DNA of 60,861 bases from contig CAJUBE010000028.1 of assembly GCA_910584725.1 (NCBI GenBank), positions 1 through 60,861 on the forward strand, written 5' to 3'. This DNA comes from an uncultured Lachnospiraceae bacterium. Its GTDB lineage: Bacteria > Bacillota > Clostridia > Lachnospirales > Lachnospiraceae. Below are positions 1-7,212 of this stretch, piece after piece (the first letter of the stretch is position 1; each line of letters begins with the position of its first letter). The translations under genes were made by a program, and so were the position numbers. A model generated the notes under the pieces. The model was not told the DNA's origin. It saw only the letters and a program-made list of their open reading frames with translations, and did not search any database.

Positions 1-632
1 ACTGTCGAAAATAAAATGCTTTTTCCGTCTACTATAAAGTGCCGCGTTACAGTTCTGGAATCCGCCTCATCGGTATCCGCGTACCACGCATCCGCCAACT
101 GTGCGAGTGTCTGGGGCTTACGACGGTTGATCACTGCGAGGAGCCTCTCGTTGACCTTTTCGCAATACTCAAGACGGTCGGGCGCGATCTGCAAGGCGCG
201 GTACAGGATATCCTCCTTCTGCGCCATCAGGTTGACAAGATTCGTCAACGTCTGCGGCGTGTGCTTTGAAGCGTCCACGTGGATATGGATGCCGCAGGAC
301 TTATTTGTAAACGCCCCCGCGTGCCTTAACTGCCGCACCACTTCCTGCAAGTCTGCGATGTCTCCGTAGGTAAGGATGGGGCTTACCACCTCACAGGAAT
401 AATCGCGTCCTGCCATGCTCTTGCCCCCATGACCGTTCTTCTTTTGGCAGGTAATGGATGCATCTGATACCACTTTCCAGATGCGCCCTTGGCGGTCAGC
501 CGCTTCATATGCGCCGTATACGCCGCCTCTGTAAGAAGATGTTGTGCCGAAGTACCCCGCGATCACCTTTGCCGCACGCTCCCTCGTAATACCTGTCATT
601 TCAATCTCAATACCAAACTTCTGTGTCCTCAT
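1..632 (-). CDS. Amidoligase family protein, 3' end cut by window edge
   Basis: About 210 residues are visible before the window edge. The start ATG at 632-630 follows an AAGGAGG ribosome binding site. The protein opens with FGIEIEMTG, then has a W-K-V-V-S-D-A-S stretch, an EVVSPIL motif near residue 87 and a CGIHIHVD motif near residue 115. This ordered set is the signature of the Amidoligase_2 family (ATP-grasp-like COOH-NH2 ligases related to glutamine synthetase and gamma-glutamylcysteine synthetase). Family members are predicted to form amide bonds on peptides or cell-wall components and are common on phages and conjugative elements of Firmicutes. The substrate here is unknown. The location on a probable integrative element fits that pattern. 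The C-terminus is not in the window. Confidence 0.85.
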   Translation of the reverse strand, partial: MRTQKFGIEIEMTGITRERAAKVIAGYFGTTSSYRGGVYGAYEAADRQGRIWKVVSDASITCQKKNGHGGKSMAGRDYSCEVVSPILTYGDIADLQEVVRQLRHAGAFTNKSCGIHIHVDASKHTPQTLTNLVNLMAQKEDILYRALQIAPDRLEYCEKVNERLLAVINRRKPQTLAQLADAWYADTDEADSRTVTRHFIVDGKSILFST

Positions 633-1500
633 AACTTTTTCCTCCTTCGTACATTTGTTCTCTTTCGGTGTATTCATGTTACCTCTACAGGGGGAGTGAT
701 TCAACTCATTTCTGCACTCTAAAGTAGACAAAAATATCTGATAAAACGACACATTGATTTGTCGGTTGTGCTGCAAATCAGAGGAAAACAGAGGAAATCG
801 GGACAAAACAGGACATCTGCCGACACTGCATGGGCAGATCAAGACAGGATACCCCTAAGGCAAAACAGATCTAAGACAAGGCGCACTGCCCCCTAAACCC
901 GAAACAGGATCTGAAAAAATGGCGAAATGACTGAGCAGGGAAACTGAGCGTGGAAATGACGCGCCGCCGCCGCAAGGATCGGCAGGAAAAAAGGTTCTGA
1001 ATGTGCGGTCTGAGCAGAATCTGCGGTCAAAGTGGGAAATAAAGGAAGATGCAGAGAAAGCTAGGAAAAGGAAGAAATAACTGGAAGATTTCAATTTCAT
1101 CTACAGGCGGGGCGGCGCACTGCGGCGGGCGGCGGCATCGGTGAGGGACTGCCTCCCGCCCGCCACCCCAAAGGAATACCTCATGATAATAAATAATGAT
1201 CAGGCAGATCCCTCAACCCGCCCACCCTCCCTAAAGTACCTCATATACCTATCTATGGATGTTACCATAACGATAAGTCCCATGATCTGACTGGGCGGAT
1301 ACCACAGGTGACTCAGCACTACTGATTTTCCCGTCATTAGTCACCCCTCCTTAAACCCGCCACCCCATTTATATATTTAATAATACAATTAATCGGCATC
1401 TGTCGATTCCAGAAAAAATCCTATATAAATAATCTGCCAATCTAAACCATTATCGGAATTCTAATCTTATATTTTATGTCTGCCACAGTACCACCCCTGT
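633..1500. other. Non-coding region upstream of the amidoligase
   Basis: No convincing gene is seen. The 720-1090 part is purine-rich on the + strand and has only short frames broken by stops. Small inverted repeats occur, for example ATCTGCC with GGCAGAT around 813-839 and GCGGGCGG with CCGCCCGC around 1125-1162. A CCCGCC(C)ACCC motif followed by AT-rich DNA recurs near 1157, 1219 and 1354. It may hold promoters or a transfer or replication origin of the element, but no nick-site motif was recognised. Confidence 0.4.
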
Positions 1501-1567
1501 CTGTGCCGTTTTCCCCGCAATACCGCCCGCTCCCCCGCTCACAGCCTGCGCCAACCCCCTGCGATCC

Positions 1568-1864
1568 CACTGGACAAATCGGATGGATCGTGAGCCGCCT
1601 CGGATTACATCTATGCACCAAATCGGCCTGCTTCGAATTACATTTTCGCACTGGATCTACGTGTGCCAGATTATAAATCTAACAATTTCTGCCACTTTCC
1701 AGAATACAAAATCGGGCAATTCTGACTTTGATGAGATTACAAATCTGCGCTTTTTTGCACCGCTTCAGATTACAGATCGCGGCTTTCCCCACAGGATAAA
1801 AATGACAAATACGGATCTGAATATCTGCTCTTACCTTACATTTCCCGCCCTCAATATGGACAAA
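1568..1864. repeat. Iteron-like array, exact 33-bp period, nine units
   Basis: Nine consecutive 33-bp blocks begin at 1568, 1601, 1634, 1667, 1700, 1733, 1766, 1799 and 1832. Each carries a degenerate copy of CAGATTACAAATC in its first 13 positions, while the other 20 bases vary. The best copies are those at 1667, 1700, 1733 and 1766. The ACA core (ATA in one unit) falls at 1574, 1607, 1640, 1673, 1706, 1739, 1772, 1805 and 1838 without slippage. A weaker tenth unit may start at 1535. Phased direct repeats ahead of a gene with DNA-binding-like N-terminal segments suggest an operator or origin array. The function is inferred. Confidence 0.75.
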
Positions 1865-1869
1865 TGTAT

Positions 1870-1983
1870 GTGGCAAATCATCTTTTTTTAGTGGCAAATC
1901 GCCCATTTCCAACCCGTATATGGATTTTCCAATCCCGTATATTATCTTTTTCCCTGCTTAATTGACCGTTTCAATGCCGTATA
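1870..1983. repeat. Second phased array, 21-bp period
   Basis: GTGGCAAATC occurs at 1870 and again at 1891. CCCGTATA follows at 1913 and 1934, and GCCGTATA at 1976, so spacings are 21, about 21, 21 and 42. The register is therefore two helical turns. The first two units resemble the ACAAATC core of the neighbouring 33-bp array. The region lies directly upstream of the methyltransferase gene and could be its operator. Confidence 0.55.
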
Positions 1984-2062
1984 ATGCCATTTTTTCACTT
2001 ATAAGGGCAATTTTCACCTCATTTACACATCAACGCTGAGTTGACTGCCAATCTCGCTTATG

Positions 2063-2123
2063 TGGGTTAGCTGATTTTTTTTCAGCAAAAAAATCAAAGG
2101 AGGAATTAGCTATGGCTAACCCA
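2063..2123 (+). promoter_or_regulatory. Stem that would cover the methyltransferase start codon
   Basis: TGGGTTAGC at 2063-2071 is perfectly complementary to GCTAACCCA at 2115-2123. The second arm directly follows the ATG at 2112. The enclosed loop holds the AAAGGAGG ribosome binding site and a second hairpin (GATTTTTTT with AAAAAAATC). A TTGACT hexamer at 2041-2046 is a possible -35 element, but the matching -10 is poor. The fold would restrict translation; this is inferred from complementarity. Confidence 0.4.
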
Positions 2124-3452
2124 AAATTCGTAACAACTCTGACACTTCCAACCGCACTGATCGAGCAGTGCAAGGAGGCTTACTGCACCGCGAACACCTC
2201 GGAGGCGATCCGCAACGCTCTGACGGATTTCCTGCTCCTGCCATACACCGAACAGAAAATCGACAGCTTTGCCGTGCATCAGCTTCTACCCGATATTGAG
2301 GATCGGCAAACATTATCAAAGGTCACGCTCCGCCTTGATGACAATCTTCGCAGGATACTATTGGAGTTATCTGCCGAACAGGACTCGCTGTCAAAGACTG
2401 CGGAACTAATGATCAGCCATACCCTGAATGCAGAACCGCAGGAACACTCGACCAGTCTCAAGACCGATCTGCTTTACATCTTGGGGAATAAGAGGGACTC
2501 CAAAATGCAGGATGCCATTAGAACCATCAAGGACACCGCTCAAAATGTCCGTTGGGAAACCTGCATAGAAACCTGCGTAGGTGTGTTGGGCATATACTCC
2601 AACTTTCGGTTTGCCAATACCGAAATAATGAACGACAATGATTGGAATAAGATCAATCTATACAAGGCGATACAGGAGAATCCGCGCAGACTCATCATAC
2701 TTGCACGTGCACTGAAAGTTGACACCGCGACATTCAATGCCCAGAAGTCCCTGCTGGATAACACAAAACACTCTGCGAAAGTGAACTATGAAGCCGCCTC
2801 CGCATATCTGTATCTCAACAAGAATTCCTTTCGCCATGAGGGAACTGTGTTGAACAATAAGGCTACGCAAAGCAGTTATCACAAAAGATTAGCGGCAATC
2901 GCACCCCTGCATCAGCGGATGAATCAGACCGCTTCATCCAGTCAGGCAACAAAGTTCCAGAACATAGATCTTCTGAAACTCATCGAGAAGTATCGGCGGC
3001 AGAAGCACGTTCTGTTCATCGTTGATCCGCCGTATCTTGACGTCGACTACTACAATAAGAAGTCAGGCAATGCCGTATCCGACGATTCCACGTCCAAGGA
3101 TTCCGTGCCCGACGATTTCACGTCCGACAGTGCCGAGTCTGACACCGCCAAATCCGACGATACCATATTTGGCGAAGCTGAACATAAGAAACTGGCGCGG
3201 TTACTGCAACTGGTCAAGCAGAATAACGGTAATAACTTCATCTACTTCTGCCGTATTACTGCGGCAAAGAGCGATCAGAAGAAGCCAAACGCTGAGGAAT
3301 GGGATCGGCATATGCACGGGCGCATTGACGACCTTTACCACGGTCACGGGTTTTACTGCATGGATGTCGCGTTAGACGATGCCACGACTGAACGCATCAT
3401 TACGTCCTTCCCCTTCAAGGGCGCAACGCTCTACGGAAAGGGGGTGCGGTAA
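2112..3452 (+). CDS. Ribbon-helix-helix-like / D12-class DNA adenine methyltransferase fusion
   Basis: The protein has 446 residues; the ATG at 2112 follows AAAGGAGG. Residues 1-50 and about 65-110 look like two ribbon-helix-helix-type modules: a short polar beta strand (KFVTTLTLP; SKVTLRLDD) followed by two helices. The remainder follows the D12 (Dam-like) layout. It has an LGNK segment near 125, an acidic motif with EIMNDND and NLYKAIQENPRRLI, an AYLYLNKNSF segment, and the catalytic motif DPPY at 305-308. The family transfers methyl from S-adenosylmethionine to N6 of adenine. Two oddities stand out: the usual glycine-rich SAM loop is replaced by ETCVGVLG, and a roughly 40-residue Ser/Asp/Thr-rich insert follows DPPY. 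The phased arrays lie upstream and the integrase starts two bases after the stop. It may methylate and regulate its own element. The methyltransferase assignment is fairly sure; the N-terminal fold is less so. Confidence 0.7.
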   Translation: MANPKFVTTLTLPTALIEQCKEAYCTANTSEAIRNALTDFLLLPYTEQKIDSFAVHQLLPDIEDRQTLSKVTLRLDDNLRRILLELSAEQDSLSKTAELMISHTLNAEPQEHSTSLKTDLLYILGNKRDSKMQDAIRTIKDTAQNVRWETCIETCVGVLGIYSNFRFANTEIMNDNDWNKINLYKAIQENPRRLIILARALKVDTATFNAQKSLLDNTKHSAKVNYEAASAYLYLNKNSFRHEGTVLNNKATQSSYHKRLAAIAPLHQRMNQTASSSQATKFQNIDLLKLIEKYRRQKHVLFIVDPPYLDVDYYNKKSGNAVSDDSTSKDSVPDDFTSDSAESDTAKSDDTIFGEAEHKKLARLLQLVKQNNGNNFIYFCRITAAKSDQKKPNAEEWDRHMHGRIDDLYHGHGFYCMDVALDDATTERIITSFPFKGATLYGKGVR

Positions 3453-3453
3453 G

Positions 3454-4731
3454 ATGAAGAAAGAAATGACCACTCCTGTCAACAACGACTTGCTTTCCGA
3501 AGAAGATATGGTTATGATGTCTTTTGACGATGTGTTGACGCACATTATTATGACGAAACAAAAGTACCTAAAAATGCACAAATTTGACATCACCCAAGGG
3601 AAAGGACGTGATAAAAGATGGAGAACTTACCTTCCAGATCCGACTAACCGTTACGGACGCAAGACAATCCGCAAGCCAACAAAAGAAGAAGTTGAGAACG
3701 AGGTGATCCGTTTTTACATGGATCAAGAAGCCATAGCAGGCAAAGTACGCATATCCACCGCAACCATCTTCTCTAAGCTGTTTCTGCTCTGGATCGACTA
3801 TGTCTCCAAGCGTCCGAACATCGCATCGGAGACTCTGCGGAAATACCGCAGCGATTTTAATCGGTTCATTGCAGACAGCGACTTCGGCAAGATGAAGGTC
3901 AGAGAGATCGACCACATCGACATCGAGGAATTTTTGATCGCAGAGATTCAGCGGCTCAATCTGAAAAAGAAGGCTCTGGGCAATCTGTACGGTTACTTAA
4001 AGAGCGTGTTCTCCTACGCCATGCGGACGCGCATCATCCAGAGAAACCCTTGCGATCTGGTAGATCTAAAGAATGTACGCCCGTACTGCGACACCACCGA
4101 AAAGCCAAATGCCGAGCGCGTGCTATCTGATGCGGAGCTTATCGCACTTCTGAATGCGCTCCACCAGCATCAAGCAGAATACCCTCTATATATGGCAGAC
4201 TATGCCATCGAGATCTGTATCCACACGGGACTGCGGGTGGGTGAAGTGGCGGCTCTTCGTTGGGACTGCATCGCAGACGGCGAACTCCGTATCTGCCAGT
4301 CCGAACATCGGGTTGACCACGAAGATAGTGCAAGCACCTACGAAATCGGCGCAACCAAAAACGGTAAGGAACGGCGAATCGCCATCAGTGACGATTTACA
4401 GGAGGTCTTTGACAGAATCAGAACGCTTCACGAAGCACACGGCATTCATAGTGACTATATAATCGCTGACGCAAAAGGACGAGTGATCGCACCTACTATC
4501 TCCAAGGCAATGTACCGCCGAGGAACGGAAGCCGAAATCACAGCTAAAAGCATCCATGCTCTACGCAGAACCCTGTCTTCCAAGCTGAACGTCTACTATC
4601 CTCCTGCGACAGTCGCTCTGACAATGGGACATACGGAAGAAGTCAATAAACGTCACTATAACTATAATGTCACGTCGTTGCATGAAAGAAAGGCTGTAAT
4701 GGATCGCATTAGTGCAGGCTTACACGATTAA
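3454..4731 (+). CDS. Tyrosine recombinase / integrase
   Basis: The protein has 425 residues. The ATG at 3454 sits two bases after the methyltransferase stop with AAAGGGGG upstream, so the pair is probably translationally coupled. The N-terminal part (about 20-170) contains an AP2-like arm-binding region and a SAM-like core-binding domain. The C-terminal catalytic domain has the full set: R261 (HTGLRVGE), a TKNGKERR beta-hairpin lysine region, H368 and R371 (HALRR), H393 (MGH) and Y402 (RHYNYN). Such enzymes integrate and excise phages and conjugative elements. The gene points at the 3' end of tRNA-Met about 95 bp away, which is the usual arrangement for integration into a tRNA gene. The element would then extend leftward beyond the window. 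Confidence 0.93.
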   Translation: MKKEMTTPVNNDLLSEEDMVMMSFDDVLTHIIMTKQKYLKMHKFDITQGKGRDKRWRTYLPDPTNRYGRKTIRKPTKEEVENEVIRFYMDQEAIAGKVRISTATIFSKLFLLWIDYVSKRPNIASETLRKYRSDFNRFIADSDFGKMKVREIDHIDIEEFLIAEIQRLNLKKKALGNLYGYLKSVFSYAMRTRIIQRNPCDLVDLKNVRPYCDTTEKPNAERVLSDAELIALLNALHQHQAEYPLYMADYAIEICIHTGLRVGEVAALRWDCIADGELRICQSEHRVDHEDSASTYEIGATKNGKERRIAISDDLQEVFDRIRTLHEAHGIHSDYIIADAKGRVIAPTISKAMYRRGTEAEITAKSIHALRRTLSSKLNVYYPPATVALTMGHTEEVNKRHYNYNVTSLHERKAVMDRISAGLHD

Positions 4732-4777
4732 AAAAGATTTGTCTTCAACTGTCTTCAAAAAATACAGAGGCAAAAAG

Positions 4778-4814
4778 AGTGCGGAAAGCCAGTAAAATCA
4801 AGGCTTTCCGCACT
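4778..4814 (-). terminator. Intrinsic terminator behind the tRNA pair
   Basis: A perfect 13-bp inverted repeat (AGTGCGGAAAGCC with GGCTTTCCGCACT) flanks an 11-nt loop. Read on the minus strand it ends in CTTTTTG, so it terminates transcription from the tRNA-Val/tRNA-Met unit. It also lies just after the integrase stop. Confidence 0.75.
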
Positions 4815-4825
4815 TCTAAAGGCAA

Positions 4826-4899
4826 TAGCGAGAGGGGGACTTGAACCCTCGACACTACGGGTATGAACCGTATGCTCTAGCCAGCTGAGCTATCTCGCC
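4826..4899 (-). tRNA. tRNA-Met (CAT), elongator type
   Basis: The 74-nt cloverleaf has acceptor GGCGAGA pairing with TCTCGCT (G-U at the first pair, usual for this tRNA), TAGCTCAG in the D arm, anticodon loop TTCATAC and TTCAAGT in the T arm. CCA is not encoded. Its 3' end faces the integrase gene and is the likely attachment site of the element on the left. Confidence 0.93.
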
Positions 4900-4948
4900 A
4901 TATATAAAATTAGTGGAACTACAGGGAAGCCGTCTCCGGCTTCCCCCA

Positions 4949-5021
4949 TGGGGCCTATAGGGCTCGAACCTATGACCCTCTGCTTGTAAGGCAGATGCTC
5001 TCCCAGCTGAGCTAAGACCCC
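4949..5021 (-). tRNA. tRNA-Val (TAC)
   Basis: The 73-nt cloverleaf has acceptor GGGGTCT with AGGCCCC, anticodon loop CTTACAA (anticodon UAC, reading GUA and related valine codons) and GGTTCGAGC in the T arm. No CCA is encoded. It is upstream of tRNA-Met in the same orientation. A GGAAGCCG-TCTC-CGGCTTCC stem-loop lies between them and may be a processing signal or partial terminator. Confidence 0.93.
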
Positions 5022-5184
5022 GTTATAGGCGGGTCACTCGCACAACCCGCTCTGCTAGTATACAATTTATTCCTATAGCCTGTCAAGTATTTTTTTGAAA
5101 TACATGATAAGAAATTGCAACAGCGTAAACCATTAAAGGAGAATGCTGCGCATTCTCTGAATCGTCACTGCCAGGCGACGATTT

Positions 5185-6963
5185 TCACATTCTCTCCGGG
5201 GCGGAAAAACCGAGCAGGTCAATGCAGGTCTCCAGCACATCCTTGGTCAGCGCCAGCAGCGCGATCCATCCCGCCTTCTTCTGCCCGTCCTCCTCCGTGA
5301 GAATCTTCGTCTCATGGTAAAAGTGATTGAACGCATTTGCCAGATCGTAGATATAGGCGCAGATCTTGTGGGGCGCAATCTCCTCGCAGACCGTCTCCAT
5401 CATGGCATTGTATTTCGTAAGTTCCAGCATCAGACTCTTTTCCGACACATTTGTCGCCTCACCGACGACTGTGTCAGTCAATTTTCCTCCCTGCTCTTCA
5501 AACTTGGCAAGAATTGACTTGATCCGTACAATCGTATAGAGAATGTATGGTCCGGTATCTCCCTCGAAGGATGTGAACCTGTCCATGTCAAAGATATAGT
5601 CCTTGGACGCCTGATTGGACAGATCGCCGTACTTGATCGCCGCCAGTCCGACGATTCTGGCTGTCTCCACGGCGTGATCCATGTCGATCTCGTACCCCTT
5701 CGTCTCCGCGTTCTCCCGGATCTTGCGGATCATCTCCTCGTTGATTTCCCGGATCAGATTTTCCAGCCGCATGACGCCGCCCTCTCTCGTCTTAAAGGGC
5801 TTGCCGTCCTTGCCGTTCATGGTGCCGAAACCGATGTGTATCAGCTCCGTATCGTCATTGACCAGTTTGGTCTTTCTCGCGCAGCGGAATACCTGTTCAA
5901 AATATAAGTCCTGCCGCTTGTCGGTCAGATAAATCAGCCTGTCGGGATGATAGTTTGCCATGCGGTCCATGATGGTCGCCAGATCCGTCGTATTGTAGAG
6001 GGAGGCACCATCGGATTTTAAGATCATGCAGGGCGGCACCTCCTTGGTGTCGGTCTCCTCTTTCACATCCACCACCAGCGCGCCGTCGCTCTCGTAAGCG
6101 TAACCGCCTTTTTTCATCTCCTCCACCATACCGGGGATCATGTCGTGCACGTCGGACTCGCCTTTCCAGAGGTCAAATTCCACGTTCAGATTGGCATAGT
6201 TTTTCTTCAAGTCTGCCACTGACACGGCGATGATGTGATCCCAGAGCGCGCGATACCCGCGCACACCGTTTTGCAGCTTATAGGTCGCCTCCATGGCATC
6301 CGCTTTGTACGTCTCGTCCGCCTTGGACTTTGCGCTTGCCGTCGGGTAGATTTCCTCCAGCTCCGATATGGTAAAAGGCGCTTCCTGCGGATATTCCCCC
6401 TCGTAGGAATCGTCGAAATAAACCAGACCGGGCTGTCTTTTCTGCAGTTCCGTGATAATCAGCCCCATCTGCAGACCCCAGTCTCCCAGATGGATATCCC
6501 CGATCACGTCATGTCCGGCGTAGCGGCAGATCCGCTTGATGCTCTCCCCGATAATGCCGGAGCGCAGGTGCCCCACATGGAGCGGCTTCGCCACGTTCGG
6601 ACCGCCGTAGTCAATGATTATCTTCTTTGACTCCGGCGTCTGGAAACCGAACTTTTCCGCGCCGGACATGTCCCGCAGATAATCCCGCACAAAGGATTCC
6701 TTCACCTTCATATTTAAAAAGCCGGGCGCCACAGCCGAAACCTCCGACAGCACCTCGCTCTCCTGCAGTTTCTCCGCCACATCCTGCGCGATCATAAGCG
6801 GCGCTTTGTGGTATTTCTTCGCGCCAGCCATGGCGCCGTTGCACTGGAACTCGCACAGGTCGGGTCTGTTGGAGAGGGTAGCTCTGCCCAGTTCCGAATC
6901 ATACCCTGCCGACTCAAACGCCTTTTTTATTTCTTCCGAAATCAAATCCAATATTTTCTGCAT
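5185..6963 (-). CDS. argS: Arginyl-tRNA synthetase
   Basis: This class I synthetase charges tRNA-Arg with arginine in the cytoplasm. The ATG at 6963 gives 592 residues and has GGAGGAG a few bases upstream; an in-frame ATG at 6975 lacks such a site. An Arg_tRNA_synt_N domain occupies about residues 1-90. The HIGH-type signature HVGHLRSG follows NVAKPL near residue 120. A long catalytic insertion and the C-terminal DALR anticodon-binding domain (DTGPYILYT onwards) complete it. Like many ArgS enzymes it has no clear KMSKS. The gene is divergent from the chemoreceptor gene. Confidence 0.97.
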   Translation of the reverse strand: MQKILDLISEEIKKAFESAGYDSELGRATLSNRPDLCEFQCNGAMAGAKKYHKAPLMIAQDVAEKLQESEVLSEVSAVAPGFLNMKVKESFVRDYLRDMSGAEKFGFQTPESKKIIIDYGGPNVAKPLHVGHLRSGIIGESIKRICRYAGHDVIGDIHLGDWGLQMGLIITELQKRQPGLVYFDDSYEGEYPQEAPFTISELEEIYPTASAKSKADETYKADAMEATYKLQNGVRGYRALWDHIIAVSVADLKKNYANLNVEFDLWKGESDVHDMIPGMVEEMKKGGYAYESDGALVVDVKEETDTKEVPPCMILKSDGASLYNTTDLATIMDRMANYHPDRLIYLTDKRQDLYFEQVFRCARKTKLVNDDTELIHIGFGTMNGKDGKPFKTREGGVMRLENLIREINEEMIRKIRENAETKGYEIDMDHAVETARIVGLAAIKYGDLSNQASKDYIFDMDRFTSFEGDTGPYILYTIVRIKSILAKFEEQGGKLTDTVVGEATNVSEKSLMLELTKYNAMMETVCEEIAPHKICAYIYDLANAFNHFYHETKILTEEDGQKKAGWIALLALTKDVLETCIDLLGFSAPERM

Positions 6964-7161
6964 GTTCTCCTCCATGAAATACGTTTCCCCGCGAGTCTGA
7001 AAACAGGCGCACACAGGGAATCCGCAAGCCGTTAATCATAAGCAATGCAATTTTACCACATATCCCCAAAAATGTCATTTACTTTCCTTCCTGCGGTCTT
7101 CTTCTTTTTCAGTGATTTTTTTCAAATACACGTATTTTAGCCAGAAAAGGGATTTTACTTT

Positions 7162-7191
7162 TTGACAGATTATGGTACACTTTCCTATGTT
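7162..7191 (+). promoter_or_regulatory. Sigma-A-like promoter for the chemoreceptor
   Basis: TTGACA at 7162-7167 and TATGTT at 7186-7191 are separated by 18 bp. The chemoreceptor ATG is at 7213 behind AAGGAGG. Confidence 0.55.
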
Positions 7192-7212
7192 GGAAAGAAG
7201 GAGGAATCAGTG

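Noticed and set aside
16..369. Plus strand frame at the left edge
   Set aside because: The minus strand amidoligase motifs cover the same bases, and the plus frame is its shadow.
855..1100. Small minus strand coding frame in the gap upstream of the amidoligase
   Set aside because: The frame has a compositionally odd Ser/Phe-rich translation, no ribosome binding site and no recognisable motif. The opposite strand is simply purine-rich.
1535..1864. CRISPR or other guide-RNA array
   Set aside because: The regular 33-bp spacing looks array-like, but the conserved part is only about 13 degenerate bases, units are not near-identical, and no cas, Tas or other effector gene is nearby.
3379..3453. 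Upstream extension of the integrase start
   Set aside because: It would overlap the methyltransferase C-terminus in another frame. The ATG at 3454 has a good ribosome binding site and typical coupling spacing.
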